From Gnetum montanum (lineage: Eukaryota > Streptophyta > Gnetopsida > Gnetales > Gnetaceae): a DNA stretch of 64,000 nt. The first letter of the stretch is position 1. Each line of letters begins with the position of its first letter. The notes below the pieces were generated by a model. The model was not told the origin of the DNA. It worked only from the letters and a program-made list of their open reading frames with translations, and did no database searches. The stretch is from assembly GCA_015680685.1 (NCBI GenBank), contig MNCI01018369.1, positions 70,456 to 134,455 of the forward strand, written 5' to 3'. Position numbers and translations under genes: made by a program. Positions 1 to 12,318 of the stretch are shown here, one piece after another.

Positions 1-1409
1 ATGCAAGTTGAAATATATGAAATCAAGGATAGGTATTCCAATGTTGGAGGACAAAATATGTAACCTTTCATAAGTGCAATTAGGTTCATATCATCTTCAT
101 TGTCCTTTATGTTGTAATATTTTGTATTTATGTTAATGTCAATTTTATAAGGTGAACTTAGTATCATATCATGCTTTAAAAAATTATGTTTATTATATAC
201 AATGTTAAAAAATCTTGCAAATGTGAGTTTAACTCTTCAAATTTCCTTTTCACATTATTTTTACAACATTAGCATTAATGTTACATTTTGTATCATCACC
301 AACGTTACTTTTAGATGGCAAGAATTTTGTTAGTGAAACCAACATACAAGAGTCACATGGCATGTAATTTGGATAGCAAGGGTTTTATCAATTTGAATGG
401 TATATGAGGGAAATGTGGTGTGCAACATGGTTGGTTTTTTATTTTAATTTTTTTATTTAAAGAATGACCTAATACGCCCTTGCCTCACCAACTAACTAAT
501 CAGATGAATGGATGTAATAAACATTGACATGTTTTTTATTTTAAATATATAGTAAAAAAATTAAAATTTATTAGTGAATGTAATAGACATTGGTAGCACT
601 GGTAAGGTCCCTTGGCTAATTACACATTAGCTAATCAATTATACAAGAGCCAAGATTAATGCAACTCGTTGACTTTAACCAATCGAGACTTTATATCATT
701 CAACTTATCCTAATTCAAACTCAAATTAGGCTATGTACTTAAAATCTTAACATATCCTCATTGATATAGAACAAAACCACTCAATCCTCATCAATACATT
801 GATGAGTGGAAAAGGAATGAGATAGGAAAGGGAAGGTAGAGAAAAGAATAAAGAAAAATGCAAGAGAGGTGAGATGAAACATAGAGTTATGAAAATGAGA
901 AAACAATAAAATGAAGTAGAAATGAGACACATAACCTATACATCAAGGTTAGATTTTATGCCATAGAAGTGGGGTAGGGCTAAATATGAGACTGTAATAA
1001 TCATTAATGCTGATTATTTGATAAATTTCTTCCCTATTCCACTCAAACTTGACATACCTTCACATGGAGTAAAAATAAGAAATGCTCATTACTCATTGTA
1101 TGAGGTAGGTCACTAATAAATATCCTCATCATAATGTGTTGATAAGAAGAAATATTAGTAGAATGGAATATAAAGGAATTAGGGGAGTTGGATGAAATTG
1201 CATGAAAAAGTTGGAAGAAAACTTTAGAAAATAGAAAAAGAGAGAGAGAAAGAAAGGAAAAGAAAGATAGGGAGGAAATAAAAAAAATAGTAAAGTAGTG
1301 AAAGAAAAAAAATGTTAGAACATACCTAGTGTATGATTTTTTTATAAAGTCTTAAATGTAATAATGTTTGAGGTAAGCTTTGTTCATGGGATCTAGGTAT
1401 TGATTATTA
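1..1409. other. Unassigned AT-rich flank, no gene seen
   Basis: No coding region longer than chance and no LTR, primer site or known motif was found in this stretch. It is AT-rich with scattered short ORFs that look random. A purine-rich tract lies at about 1212-1313. The right limit is where similarity to the gag of element L begins (about 1410). The flank may be decayed transposon sequence that I cannot recognise. Confidence 0.5.
1212..1313. repeat. Purine-rich low-complexity tract
   Basis: About 100 bases composed mostly of A and G, including a short run of GA dinucleotides near 1240-1250 followed by interrupted A runs. This is simple low-complexity DNA with no sign of a gene. Such tracts occur in plant intergenic DNA and can be remnants of retroelement untranslated regions, but nothing ties this one to a particular element. 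Confidence 0.55.
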
Positions 1410-3215
1410 TCTTGGGAATTCCACATTTGATCTACCTTTGCTGATATTTCTAATTCAAATTTTATAATGGGAAAAGTTTTCCTATTCACCACCTCTTCAA
1501 GTGGTGACTCTTCTTCATCTTCACAAAATCTAATTTCCTTCTTTCAGAGGGAAGGATCTTTGTTGTACTCCTCCACACTTTCCCTTTTTCTTAGCTGGCC
1601 ATCCTACTTGACAACTTGCTCTAACAACTTTTGTATTTGATGAGCTCTAAGTTCAGATAGCCTTCCTTAGGCATAAGTCCCAAGGGTTTGTCACGTTTTG
1701 TACCTAAGGCCATCCATGAGATGGCGTAGTTGCTCCTTTTGTGAGTAACCATGGCTGGGGCAACAATGTAATAGTGAATAATATCAGCCCATGGTAGCAT
1801 CCAAGGATTCATATCCTCCTTGTTTCCATCCTTGGATTTGCTTATGTAGGTTGGATACTCAAGAGTACATTTTATACTTATCGTTGAATAATTCCAACAT
1901 GGTACTCCATTGACGGATGGATTCTAATTCTAAGAACTAGTACCAACTTTTTGCTTCCTTGATTAGTGTCCATGGAAACAACTTTAGCTTCTGCCACTCA
2001 TTTTCTATATTTTGCAAGGCACATGCATCGTGGAATGCTTGCAAATGATTTTGAGGATCAGCATTGTATCCCCCTTCAAATCATGGGATGTTATTCATGT
2101 CTAATCTTTTGATCCTACTATCTTTCTGGTGCTTTGTCAAGATCCTAACAACCTCTGTTATATCTAACATACTTCAAGTGGTGAGTAGGGGTTCATCATA
2201 ATCATGCTACCTATGGCGTCTATGATGCCTATGCTGTTCCCTACTCACCCTTCTTTTGTGATGTGTTTCTCTAGAATGCTCTCACCCCTTTTCTCTACTA
2301 TTTTGTTTTTGGTCTCTAATTCACCTACCATTGTCCTCATGGTCTTTCCCTTTGCGATTGTGCTTAGATTTTGAAGGAGAGGGGAAACAAGATGATGAAG
2401 GTGAGGAGGAAGGAGGATTGGCACCATGAAGACACCTGTCACTTTGTCTTCGGTGGTCCCGACCTCGATTGTAGTTACGATTGGAATGTCCATCATTGTC
2501 ATGCACTTGTGTTTCTTTTCAGGACCCTTTGTGTCTATTGGTACCAAAACCTAGATTATGAATAGTTGAGTGAAGATTTTGGTACACAACTCCTTGACCG
2601 AAGTCAAAGAAAGAAACATCATTTTGTGGAAACCCTCTCAAGACAGGTTCACCACCTTCGTTTTCACTTGGGACATACAAGAAATTCTGAGACAAATTTC
2701 CTTTCATGGATTTGTAATGTCTTTCCTGTTGTAGATCCCTCTGGCACTATGCCTCCATGGGTTGATAATCTCTCGAGTCTTATTCATGCATAGCGTACTC
2801 CAACTGTAAGTGTTGCATACTAATTCGTGTGACAGCACAAAGAAGCATGCTTGGGATTGAGTGATTAGGAGGTAGCATTATGTTACCTTCTAAATAATGC
2901 CATCACAACTATTCATCTTGGTGGAGGATAAAGGTAAAGTTAGGTGTATACTCATTAGGATGAGCATATACCAAGAAAAACTATTGGGCCACTGGCGGAT
3001 CATCATGTGCACCCCAACTCCTATTGTTCATGGTGTCAGACCTAGTCAGTGAAGCACTCTCGTAAGAAGAAGGATACATGATTGATTGTTTAGTGTGCAA
3101 TAGCCTTTCTAGTCATTGTAGGATAGTTGACTCTAAGGGTTCATTCCAATGATGAAAAGGATTTCCTAAGTTCTAATTAGCACACAAACAACAAAATCCC
3201 TAGCAATGGTGCCAA
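1410..3215 (-). pseudogene. Truncated gag copy A, second unit of the tandem L array
   Basis: Minus-strand retrotransposon gag pseudogene closely similar to the gag of element L at about 10500-12318; by eye roughly one base in ten differs. The probable start codon is at 3029-3031, shortly after the primer site. Readable segments include the linker before the capsid-like core (minus strand near 2040-2220) and a segment beginning MNPW near 1812. It carries several stops and frameshifts. The copy is cut off at about 1410, inside gag, so zinc knuckle, protease and pol are missing. It lies directly downstream of the LTR at 3216-4048, which is also the 3' LTR of element L. Confidence 0.8.
3198..3215 (-). 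promoter_or_regulatory. Decayed tRNA-Asp primer-binding site of gag copy A
   Basis: Read on the minus strand this is TTGGCACCATTGCTAGGG, directly after the LTR end. The tRNA-Asp complement used by Athila/Tat elements, as I recall it, is TGGCGCCGTTGCCGGGG. The differences here are transitions that all fall in CpG positions. It primes minus-strand DNA synthesis in an active element. Confidence 0.8.
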
Positions 3216-4048
3216 TGTGAGTGGCTAGGTACCCCTATGTCCAACTATACAAATATGAGCATTCACACATGATCTAGTTGAACTCCAGGGATTAAGTGCT
3301 TATGCACCTACACAGAACAAGGATAGGTTATGCAATTTTTGTCTTCCCAAGCTTACTTGTAAGACACAATTGTATGGTTAAGTAAACTCGAGGTATAGAA
3401 TTTTTATTATTTTATATCTTTTATGTTCTTGGTGCTTAAAATAGAGGAATAAAATAACTTAATAAATAATTTGATTTAACTAATTAACTATTCTCTAACT
3501 AGTCCTAACACGAACATCTATTCCCACTCTTTGGACACATCTTGAACTAGTGTAACACTATTGGGATTACTAAACATTAGTTGTTACTGGGTTGCCAAGT
3601 GTTCCATGTATCCTCGAAGTGGTCATGTTGAGTGTGCTTACTTGTTGAAAATTAATAATTCTATAAAAGTAATATCAATTGACTAATGAAAGTGTTAAAT
3701 AACTATAAATAACATTAAATGCAATAAATAAGCTATTTTGAATGTTGCAAGGTTTATCACAAAGTTCATCTTTATTTCTAGACACAAGGTGTGCTTAGGT
3801 ACACAATGCTCAAATAAAGATCCGTTCACTTTATGACTCCTACTGCAGGTACTCAAAAATAATTCTAACTCTAGAAATGAAAAACTACAAGAATTCCACT
3901 AAGGGACTAAAAACTAACTACTAGACTAAGCGTTTTTGCCTCTTATTTATAGCCAATGAGATAGGTTTTGACATTGCGTATCCGATGTTGCTTGGTCGAC
4001 CTCGATATCATGTATCCGATATCATGGTTATGATATCAAGACTCATTA
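3216..4048 (-). repeat. LTR A: 3' LTR of element L and upstream LTR of gag copy A
   Basis: This 833-bp LTR pairs with the one at 12319-13165. In sense orientation (minus) it begins TAATGAGTC, a decayed TGATGAGTC, preceded by a G-rich polypurine tract at 4049-4060. It ends in a CA next to a primer-binding site at 3198-3215, with the terminal TCATCA shortened. A TATAAATA-type box lies at 3944-3951. Near the U3 start are several GATATC-containing short repeats. Having a polypurine tract on one side and a primer site on the other shows that it is shared by two element units. Confidence 0.88.
3944..3951 (-). promoter_or_regulatory. TATA box of LTR A
   Basis: TATAAATA on the minus strand, about 100 bases into the LTR. 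The same box is at the equivalent place in LTR B and in the LTRs of E1, E2 and R. It is probably the core promoter of the element. Confidence 0.6.
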
Positions 4049-4060
4049 TACCCCCATGAC
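4049..4060 (-). promoter_or_regulatory. Polypurine tract of element L
   Basis: On the minus strand this reads GTCATGGGGGTA immediately before the 3' LTR. The same tract, with the GGGGGTA ending, precedes the 3' LTRs of E1 and E2. It would prime plus-strand DNA synthesis. Confidence 0.75.
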
Positions 4061-6028
4061 TACATGAAAATTCATCCTTGAGTTCCTTACAAAATATTGG
4101 AAAGGTATGAAATTATTGATTGAACAACACTGTTGGGAACATGGAATGATAGACTTAAAGTGCCCGGTGAACAGATTGACAAGCATATTATAGTATTGGT
4201 GTTCATAACCATTGTGGTGAACACTGTACATAGATGACATCCAGACCCTCATTGGATAGCTTGAAGAGAGAGAGAGAGAAAAGGAAATGAGGTGCGTTAC
4301 TGTTGATGTTAAAGATGTGCACACCATTGTTCATCCATGGCTACATGACAAAGCTTGTTCCTTGCATAAATTCTCTTGCTCTAGTTCATCCTGAGTGCTC
4401 CCTCCTATCCTAGTCCATTGTTCATGTGATTGCCATCTACACACACAACATAGTCACAAATTAGCAAGGATAGATAAGATATTATGTAGTTGATACCTTG
4501 CATCAATATGAAGCACATTAGCTAGGTTGTGGGTATGGTCGATACTAGGTTAGAGGGTTGTAAGTGAGAACTACCTAAGGTGTAGGGGTGAGATAAGCAA
4601 TGGAATAAAAAAATTTTGTGACAGGGCCTCCATGACTAAGAGCTAACCTCCGGTAGCAATAGGATGGAGAATGAAAGAAATAAGGAAGATAAGAGGAATA
4701 AAAATGGTGAAGCTAATAAAAATGCATAGAGGAGAAGAGAAAAACAAAAATGGATGTCATAGGTGGGGTGAAACAAAAAATAGTTGATTGTAAGAGATGT
4801 TTTAAGGAAAGGAACTTAACAATTACACTAAAAAGGAATACCAGTAGGTCCTCCCCAAAACAAGCTCATGCCCTTTATGCCCTGGCAAACCCACAAACCA
4901 AAGATTCTGTAGACTCTCGGAATGACATATGGAAACAATAGTTAGGAATTCACCCACAAGAATTTACCAAAGACTAATAATATGCCAACCAGGATATAGA
5001 ATAATCATAAAACTGACAATGATATAGAACATGGGAAGCATTATGGGTAGAGAAGAGAGAATGGAATGGAATCATGAAATCAAGGTTGTGCAAAGTCCCT
5101 TGTGTAGTATGTGGTTAAGGTGACTTAGTAAAATTCAGCCCATATCTAGATTAAAACTAACCACATCCAGTGATCTCGCATCAACACATTTGACTAGCCT
5201 ATTTTCTTGAAGAATGCTTCTACAAGGTAACCACCATTCCAAAAAGAGAAGAATAGAGAAACAGGAAGTGAGAAAGGGCCTTAGTTAGAGGGAACCTTTA
5301 GGCATGTGTAACATGTCTTTCTAGTGCCATAACTAGTGCATGTAGCCCTATTTTCTTTTATTATGTCTAAGGGGTGTGCTTTGAATTCCCACTAGTCTTT
5401 TTTTTTATTTGTGTGAGAACTACACCATGCAAAGACTTATTTGATTTATTTAATTTCCTAATATTAGTCAACAGTGGAACGGTGGAAATCCTATAAAAAA
5501 CATCCAAGTACCCAAGAGAATGGCCAACAAAAATGCATCAAATCCCCTTAAATTCACACCCTTTTCAATCCTTTTGAATCTTTCCTTGGTTTGAAGAATA
5601 CCAAGCCAAAAATTTATTAACGCGTTTAATTAGAAAAAGGGATAGTAGACTTCCAAAACACAGGGAGACCATAGAGTGGAATGGATGAATGGATGATGTG
5701 GACTCATTACCTATTTTATCAAAAGTAACTATATCCTAGCATCACCATTAAAAGTTAAAGGTAAAAACCAAACATTAGCAATCAACACAATTATAGTACA
5801 ACCCATCATCATGAGCACTTATTATGTGACGAGTGAGAATAACTCAAACAGAATGTAACAGAGAAAGAAATGGTAAAAATGTTAATGATGGTATAAAAGA
5901 AAAACAAGTAAATATGGAAAATATGTAAAAAAAAGGATAAAAGAATTGAGGGGTTAGAATAATTAGCATTGGTGGCCCTCTCCCCCACAACTGAGTTGGA
6001 AGGGGGAGATCCAAAATAAGGAGCAAGG
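4061..6028 (-). other. Non-coding 3' spacer of element L
   Basis: About 2 kb between the integrase stop and the polypurine tract. I see no gene. Two blocks (4841-4920 and 5281-5400) are recognisably conserved with the spacers of H1, E1, E2 and R. A short GA repeat lies at about 4264-4279. In E2 and H1 a 3-kb ORF sits between this spacer and the LTR; here that ORF is absent and only about 0.8 kb separates the conserved block from the LTR. Confidence 0.7.
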
Positions 6029-7235
6029 CTATCCATCAATAGAGGTAGTGGTAGTACTGGCTGTTTTGGACTCATGGAAGGGTTTTGGTTTACTGGATGT
6101 TGACCAATAATCTCTTATTTAGGCTTCCAGGTTTATAGATCATCATGGCCCCTAAAGGAAAAGTTTCATGAATGATATAAGGTCCTTCCCATAGTGTTTG
6201 AAATTTAGTTCAGTGGGTCACCTATGCAGGATTCCAATAAAGAACCTTATCTCCTAGTTGGTATTTGACCTTTCTAATTTTCAGGTCATGACATTGTTTA
6301 TTGAAGGTGTTGTGCAATTCATTGGATGATAGGGTGGCTATTCAATTTTCCTCTAACAGGTTAAGATTCATAAACCTTTGTTTTTGTGCTAGACTAAGGT
6401 TAAGGTTAAGGTCACATGATATCAATAGTGTACAGAGCTTAGCTTGGATAGGAAGTGTTGGAAGTTTACTGTACACTAACTCATAGGGAGAATATCCTAT
6501 AGGGAGTTTCCATGTGGAGCAATAGGCCCAAAGAGTGTCATTCAGTTTGGTGCTCTAGTCTCACCTATATTTTTTAATGGTTCATGTTAAAATTTTTGTT
6601 ATTTCCCTATTGGTGACTTCAGCTTGACCATTCACTTGAGGATGATATGGTGTAGTTAGTTTATGCTCAACTCTTAAGAGTTTCATCAATTTTCAAAAAG
6701 TCGTAGCTGTAAAGTGTGTACCATTATCAGAAATAAGTGGATGAGGCACACCAAACCTATTTATGATTTATTGTTGAACAAATCATGCAGTGGTAGATGA
6801 TGTATAGTTGGTAACATTAACTACTTTTGCCCACTTTGTAAAATAGTCAACAGCAACAACAATGTATGTTTTTCCATTGGACATCAATGTAATAGGCCCC
6901 ATAAAATCAATTCCCCATATGTCAAAGTGTTCTAAGGGTTGAATCCATTATTGTGGACCCTCCATTCTAGAAATCATTCCCCCATTGTGTTGACAATGCT
7001 CACAAGAGTGGGAAAAATGATGGACATCTTGAAATAATGTAGGCCAATAATATCCTGCAAGTAAGATTTTAATAGTCATTCATCTCCTAGCGTAATAACC
7101 CTCACAAGGGCCCTCATGAGCATCTTGGAGAACTCGTAATTGATCCACGTTAGGGACACACCATCATACCAAGCCATTGAGACACACTTTGTAAAGGTGC
7201 CCGTTGATTTCCATGAAGTGTTTGACTTGATGGAG
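6029..7235 (-). pseudogene. Integrase domain of element L
   Basis: C-terminal part of the polyprotein; it would insert element DNA into the genome. Seen on the minus strand: the zinc-binding HHCC region with SHSCEHCQ near 6991-7013 and the preceding histidine part near 7100-7130; the catalytic core with AVDYFTKW (first Asp near 6843), LISDNGTHF (second Asp near 6716-6738) and QVNGQAEVTNREI (Glu near 6615). The C-terminal part includes GDKVLYWNP (about 6255-6282) and ends in TSIDG followed by TAG at 6029-6031. Several in-frame stops, mostly TAG, interrupt it. It is the best preserved integrase in the window. Confidence 0.9.
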
Positions 7236-7940
7236 AAACTATTATTTTTTTCTATTGTCTAGTCCTTGTGGTGTTTCTTGTGTAAGAAGATAGGTAAGAA
7301 TGCTATTGTACCAATTTGTGGGCGATTGATTGTTTATTACACTTGCAAAGAGGAGTTTATCTAGGAAGTTATTAGAAATTAGGTATTCATCCTCTTTGTT
7401 GTCCCACTGTAACCAAGATAAATGATCAACAAAAACATTCTTGATGCCTTTACGATCTACCATGGTAAGATCGAATCTTGCAAGATTACGAGCCATTGTA
7501 TGATGCAAGGGCTTATTGTTAGTTTATTCATAGGGAACTGAATCGCACTATGATCCAGGTGTACGAATACTTTATAGTCTAATACATAGTGCCTAACTTT
7601 TTCTAGTGCAAACACCACAACCATTAATTCTTTTTTTGTTGTGGTATAGTTGAGTTGTGCACTAGTAATACTTTGACTTGCACAATGAATGTAGTAGGGA
7701 TGTTTTTGGTCATCTAACTATGTAAGTACGACTCCTAAAGCAAAATTGGATGCATTAGTCATTCTATGGAATGGTTTGGACCATTCAAGAGCTTGTAGAA
7801 TGGGTGTTTCTATGAGCTTTTGGTTTAATTTTTGGAAGGCTAACTCGCATTCCTTGGTCCATTCAAAGGATACATCCTTTTTCATTAATTCTACCAATGA
7901 TTTTGCAATCTTTGAAAAGTTCTCAATGAAGCATCTATAA
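7236..7940 (-). pseudogene. RNase H domain and linker of element L
   Basis: Minus-strand continuation of pol between the RT thumb and integrase. Recognisable pieces are a start of the NASNFALGVVL kind (near 7730-7760), SAQLNYTTTKKELMVVVFALEK (about 7608-7670) with the conserved glutamate, and VFVHLDHSAIQF (near 7535-7570), where the catalytic Asp pairs with His. The segment after it, with FDLTMVDRKG and VDHLSWLQWDN (about 7410-7475), leads to integrase. RNase H removes the RNA strand after reverse transcription. Decayed by stops. Confidence 0.85.
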
Positions 7941-8680
7941 GAGCCAGTATGTCCAAGGAATGATCAGACATCTTTTACAGTTTCAGGTTGATCAGTGATT
8001 CCTTGGATGACTTTAATTTTTTTGAGGATATATCTCCATCCTTGTCTGTGAAAATTTTATGCCCTAGTACTATGCCCTCTTAGACCATTAAGTGGATTTT
8101 TTGCCAATTAAGCCTTAGGTTTGTTTCAACACATCATTTTAGTACTTGCTCTAATCGGTCTAATGCTTACTGAAAGTCCACCCCATAGGTGGAGAAATCA
8201 TCAATAAAAACCTCCACACCATTCCATATTTGCTACTGAAAATATACTTAGAACCAAATGTTGAAATGTCGTCAGAGCATTGCACAAACCAAATGGCATC
8301 TATTTATATGCAAATGTCTTCCAAGGACTCATGAATGTAGTCTTGGCTTGGTCTTTTTATGTTATTTAGATTTTATTGTACCCATGATAATCATCTAGAA
8401 AACTATAGTAATAATGCCCTGCGATGGTATCTAAGACTTGGTTAATGAATGGCAATGGGAAATGATCTTTAAATGTTGCCATGTTCAGTAGCCTAAATTC
8501 TATACATACCCTCCATTTACTTTCCTTTTTAGGCATAATGACTAATGGGCTAACCCATTCACTATCAACAATGGGGTAGATGAACCCAACCTTTAGAAGT
8601 TCAATTTCTTCCTTAATGACTTGCTTAAGCTTTGGGTTCAACTGTCTTTGCAGTTGTCATCGAGGCTTTATAGAGGGGTC
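7941..8680 (-). pseudogene. Reverse transcriptase domain of element L
   Basis: An ORF of 91 residues (8366-8641) covers the fingers region: NPKLKQVIKEE, then FIYPIVDSEWVSPL, PKKESKWRVCIEF, DHFPLPFINQVLDTIAG and YYSFLDDYHGYNKI. After a stop the palm continues with PFGLCNA and the active site VFIDDFSTYG (8181-8214), an FIDD form of the YxDD box. The motif set is that of Ty3/gypsy Athila/Tat-type elements. Stops and a frameshift prevent expression. Confidence 0.92.
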
Positions 8681-9640
8681 AATATAAATTCTGTGTTGGC
8701 ATATCCTAGGATCTATTCTGGTTAATTCAGGATATGTCCACACAAAGGCCTTTGACCATTTATTTACCATCTTCAATAGTCTTTCTTTTTATTCAGGAGT
8801 GAGCTTAGCATTAATGATTACCGATTTTTCATTTTAGAGAAATTCATACTCTATATATCAGTGGGAAATGGTTTTAATTCAAGGGGCTTTTGCTTAAACT
8901 CATCAAGGATTTCCAACTTTCCCTAGTTGATGTTTCCGGTGTCAGTACTTGGAAGTTGGCTGTCGACTTGCTCTAGTGCATCTATGCTAGTGACATAGGC
9001 ACAAGTCAAGCTCTTAGTTGGTTCCATGCATAAAGTTGAATTACTTTCTGAGTCAGCTATCAGCCACTAGGTGCCTTCCTATCTTGTGACTGCTGCATAC
9101 AGGCATCTTTGTATATTAGCTACATATGCACACTGGTTGCATGCAGGCAATGTTAAGTGTTGTACAAACTAGGACTTTTGCACCCAGTTGCACCCTATGT
9201 CACTGTATGCGATGCATGGAAATTTCTTCTTCTTAATCTTCCCAAACACATTTTCTTTGGATATCTCTACGGAAAGATCATGTATTCCTAGCTGTGCATC
9301 AATCGTACTTAGCCATGCTCTTTCCATTATGATTGGGAAGTCCCCCTTACAATTGTTAAATTGGATCACTGGGAAATTGACTAGTTATGACCACCCACAG
9401 ATAGTGGTGACAATGTCCTCCACTATTCCTAATGGGAAAATGATGTACTAGTCAGCCAACTCTAAGTGAATGTTACTCTTCTTTAACGGAGGCAAGTTCT
9501 AGGCTTTATACATTTCCTAGGAGATCAAGTTAACACCAGAACTTGAATCTAAAAGAGCTTTACAAGGCTCATTTCCAATGATTTGTAAGTAAATTAGAGG
9601 GTTTTCAGGATCATAGAATTTCCTAGGAAGATGGCTATCT
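8681..9640 (-). pseudogene. Aspartic protease and linker of element L
   Basis: On the minus strand, IYLQIIGNEPCKALLDSSSGVNLIS (about 9521-9595) is the retropepsin active-site region. The usual D-S/T-G triad appears here as DSS, so the key glycine is replaced. It is followed by the region with IMERAWLSTIDAQLGIHDL (9250-9330), typical of this family, and then a linker to RT. The protease would cleave the Gag-Pol polyprotein. Homologous text is found in H1 at 50140-50530. Confidence 0.8.
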
Positions 9641-12134
9641 TTAATCCAATCGGTGATGGCATGAGTTAACATGACTATGTGCATTGGGTGCGGTTTTTGG
9701 TTCGAAGGAAGCTCCGAAGATTCAAAGGGTGATGAGACACTTAGATCATTAGCCACTTGTGGTTGTAAGGACTTGGTTGGACTATTGGTTCTAAAGAAAG
9801 GTCTATTCTTTGATCAGTTTTTCAAACCAATAATTGATTAAGGGTTGACAGCCCTTGTAGCATTACGTTGTTGTGGTTGGGTAGGAAGCTCACCCTGCAT
9901 AGTTGGAACATGTGGTAATGGAGTTGAGGGTGGAAGAGATGTGGATGAATGAGAAGGATACTATGTATGTGGAGCATCACCTCTAAAAGGAGAAGAAGTT
10001 CTATAGTATTTGGAAGTTTGGTAGTGAGGCTGAAAAGCAATGTAGCTAGTAGAGTTACGTGGAGAGATTGGCTGCTGAACTTAATACCCATATGGATCAG
10101 GTTGATGGTAAGGGTATTGTTGGCATGGTGGTGGCATTTCCCATGATCATGGGTGTTATGACTACTAATATTTTTCATTCATTTATGGTGGAGTTCCACT
10201 TGGATAATATGTTAAGGGTTGGTGGAACTACCTTGGGTTACCTTGAGGATAATGTAACCTTCTAGGTGTTTGCTGTCTATTTAATCATGGGTTTAGTGCA
10301 TACACCATAGACTCTTGTAGATGTGATACCACTGGGCAACATCCCTTAGGATGGTCATATTGGAAAATCTCACATCCACCATCATTATTTGTGTCTGAAT
10401 CCACAACCTCCTCAATGAAAAAAACATTTCCTTACCTTTAGTGCATGCATACTCAACTTCTTTCATTTTTCTTCTCCCTTGCTCACTACTTTGTTCTCTA
10501 GACTCCTCTACTATTTTTATGGAATTCCATATTTGATCTACCTTTTCCAATACTTTTGATGCAAATTTTTGAATGGACAAAGTCTTTCTATTCACCACCT
10601 CTTCAAGTGGTGACTCTTCTTCATCTTTGAAAAATCTAATTTTCTTCTTTGAGAGGGAAGGATCTCTATTGTACTCCTTCACACTTTTCCTTTTCCTTAA
10701 CTTGCCTTCCTCCTCAACAACTTGCTCTAAAAATTTTTGTGTTTGATAGGCTTTGAGTTTAGATAGGCTTCCTTGGGCATAAGTCCCAAGGGTTCATTGC
10801 GTTTCATACCTAAGCCCATCCATGAGATGGCATAGTTGTTCCTTTTCTGAGTAACCATGGCTAGGGCAACGATGTAATAGTGAGTAATATCAACCCATGG
10901 AAACATCCAAGGATTCATGTCCTCCTTACTTCCATCCTTGGATATGGTTATGCAGGTTGGACACTTGGGAGTATCTTTGATACTTATCATTGAATAATTC
11001 CAACATGGTACTCCATCGAAAAATGGATTCCAATTCTAAGGATTGGTACCAACTTTTTGCTTCCTTGATCAGTGTCCATGGAAATAACTTTAGCTTTTGC
11101 CACTCATTTTCTATATTTTGCAAGGCACATGCATCGTGGAATGCGTACAAATGGTTTTGAGGATCATCATTGTATCCCCTTCAAATCATGGGATGTTATT
11201 CATGTCTAATCTTTTGATCCTACTGTCTTTCTGGTGCCTTGTTAGGATCCTAACAACCTCTATTATATCTAACATACTTTGAATGGCGAGTAGGGGTTCA
11301 TCATAATTATGTTTCCTATGGCATCTATGATGCCTATGTTGTTCCCTACTCACCCTTCTTTTGTGAAGTGTTTCTCTAGAATGCTCTCACCCATTTTCTC
11401 TACTATTTTGTTTGTGATCACTATTTTGCCTACCATCATCCTCATGGTCTTTCCCTTTGTGACTACATTTAGATTTTAAAGGAGAGGAGGAAGAAGATGA
11501 CAAAGGTAAGGAGGAAGAAGGACTGGCACCATGATGATGCTTGTCACTTTTCTTCGGTGGTCATGACCTCGATCGCAGTTACAATTGGAATGTCCATCAT
11601 TGTCATGCACTTGTGTTTCTTTTTTGGATCCTTTGTGTCCATTGGTACTAGAACCTATATTATGAATAATTGAGTGAAGATTCTGGTACACAGCTCCTTG
11701 ACCGAAGTCAACAAGAGAAACATCATTTTGTGAAACACTCCCAAGATAGGTTCACCACGATCATTTTCACTTAGGACATACAGGACATTCTATGACAAAT
11801 TCCCCTTCATGGATTTGTAATGTCTCTCCTATTGTAGATCCCTCTGGCATTTTGCCTCTATGGGTTGATAATCTCTTGAGTCTTGTTCATGCACAACATA
11901 CTCTGACTGTAAGTGCTACATACCAATTTGTGTGAGGGCACGAAGAAGCATGCTCAAGATCGAGCGATTAGGAGGTAGCACTATGTTACCTTCTAAATCA
12001 TGCCATTACAACTGTTCATCTTGGTGGAGGTTAAAGGTAAAGTTAGGTGTATAGTCATCAGGATGAGCATATACCAAGTGAAACTATTGGGGCACTAGTG
12101 GATCATCATGTGCACCCTGCCTCCGATTGTTCAT
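9641..12134 (-). pseudogene. gag of element L
   Basis: Structural protein gene on the minus strand with its probable start codon at 12132-12134, after the primer site. In order: an N-terminal part with HPDDYTPNFTFNLHQDEQL; a basic, histidine-rich low-complexity stretch (about 11280-11560); a conserved linker with HQKDSRIKRLDMNNIP; a capsid-like core (about 10730-11150) with QKLKLFPWTLIKEAKSWY; and a zinc knuckle of CX2CX3HX4C type (about 10320-10378) whose second Cys is replaced (CEIFQYDHPKG). A Pro/His-rich tail follows (9822-10260). Broken by several stops and frameshifts. Confidence 0.85.
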
Positions 12135-12300
12135 GGTATCAAACCTAGTCGATGAAGCACTCTCGTAAGAAGAAGGAGACATGATTGATTGTTTAGTGTG
12201 CGATATCCTTTCTAGTGATTATAGGATAGTTTTCTCTAAGGATTCATTCCAATGATGAAAAGGATTTCCTAAGTTCTAATCAGCACACAAACAACAAAAT

Positions 12301-12318
12301 CCCTAGCAACAGTGCCAA
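12301..12318 (-). promoter_or_regulatory. Decayed tRNA-Asp primer-binding site of element L
   Basis: Minus strand TTGGCACTGTTGCTAGGG, abutting the LTR. Compared with the tRNA-Asp complement TGGCGCCGTTGCCGGGG it has four changes, all transitions at CpG positions. Confidence 0.82.

Noticed and set aside
747-932. 61-residue minus-strand ORF rich in Phe, Leu and Ser
   Set aside because: It arises from GA-rich plus-strand sequence; the hydrophobic look is a composition artefact, with no start context or homologue.
4264-4279. GA microsatellite as a regulatory site
   Set aside because: Only about seven GA units and not conserved in the spacers of R, H1 or E2.
5809-6075. 88-residue minus-strand ORF with a hydrophobic tail, possible membrane protein
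   Set aside because: It is the out-of-frame translation of the integrase end and the following spacer of element L; the equivalent regions of E2 and R show the true frame and stop.
9822-10178. 118-residue His/Leu-rich minus-strand ORF as a separate gene
   Set aside because: It lies within the Gag tail of element L and overlaps readable Gag text in another frame; not conserved as a protein.
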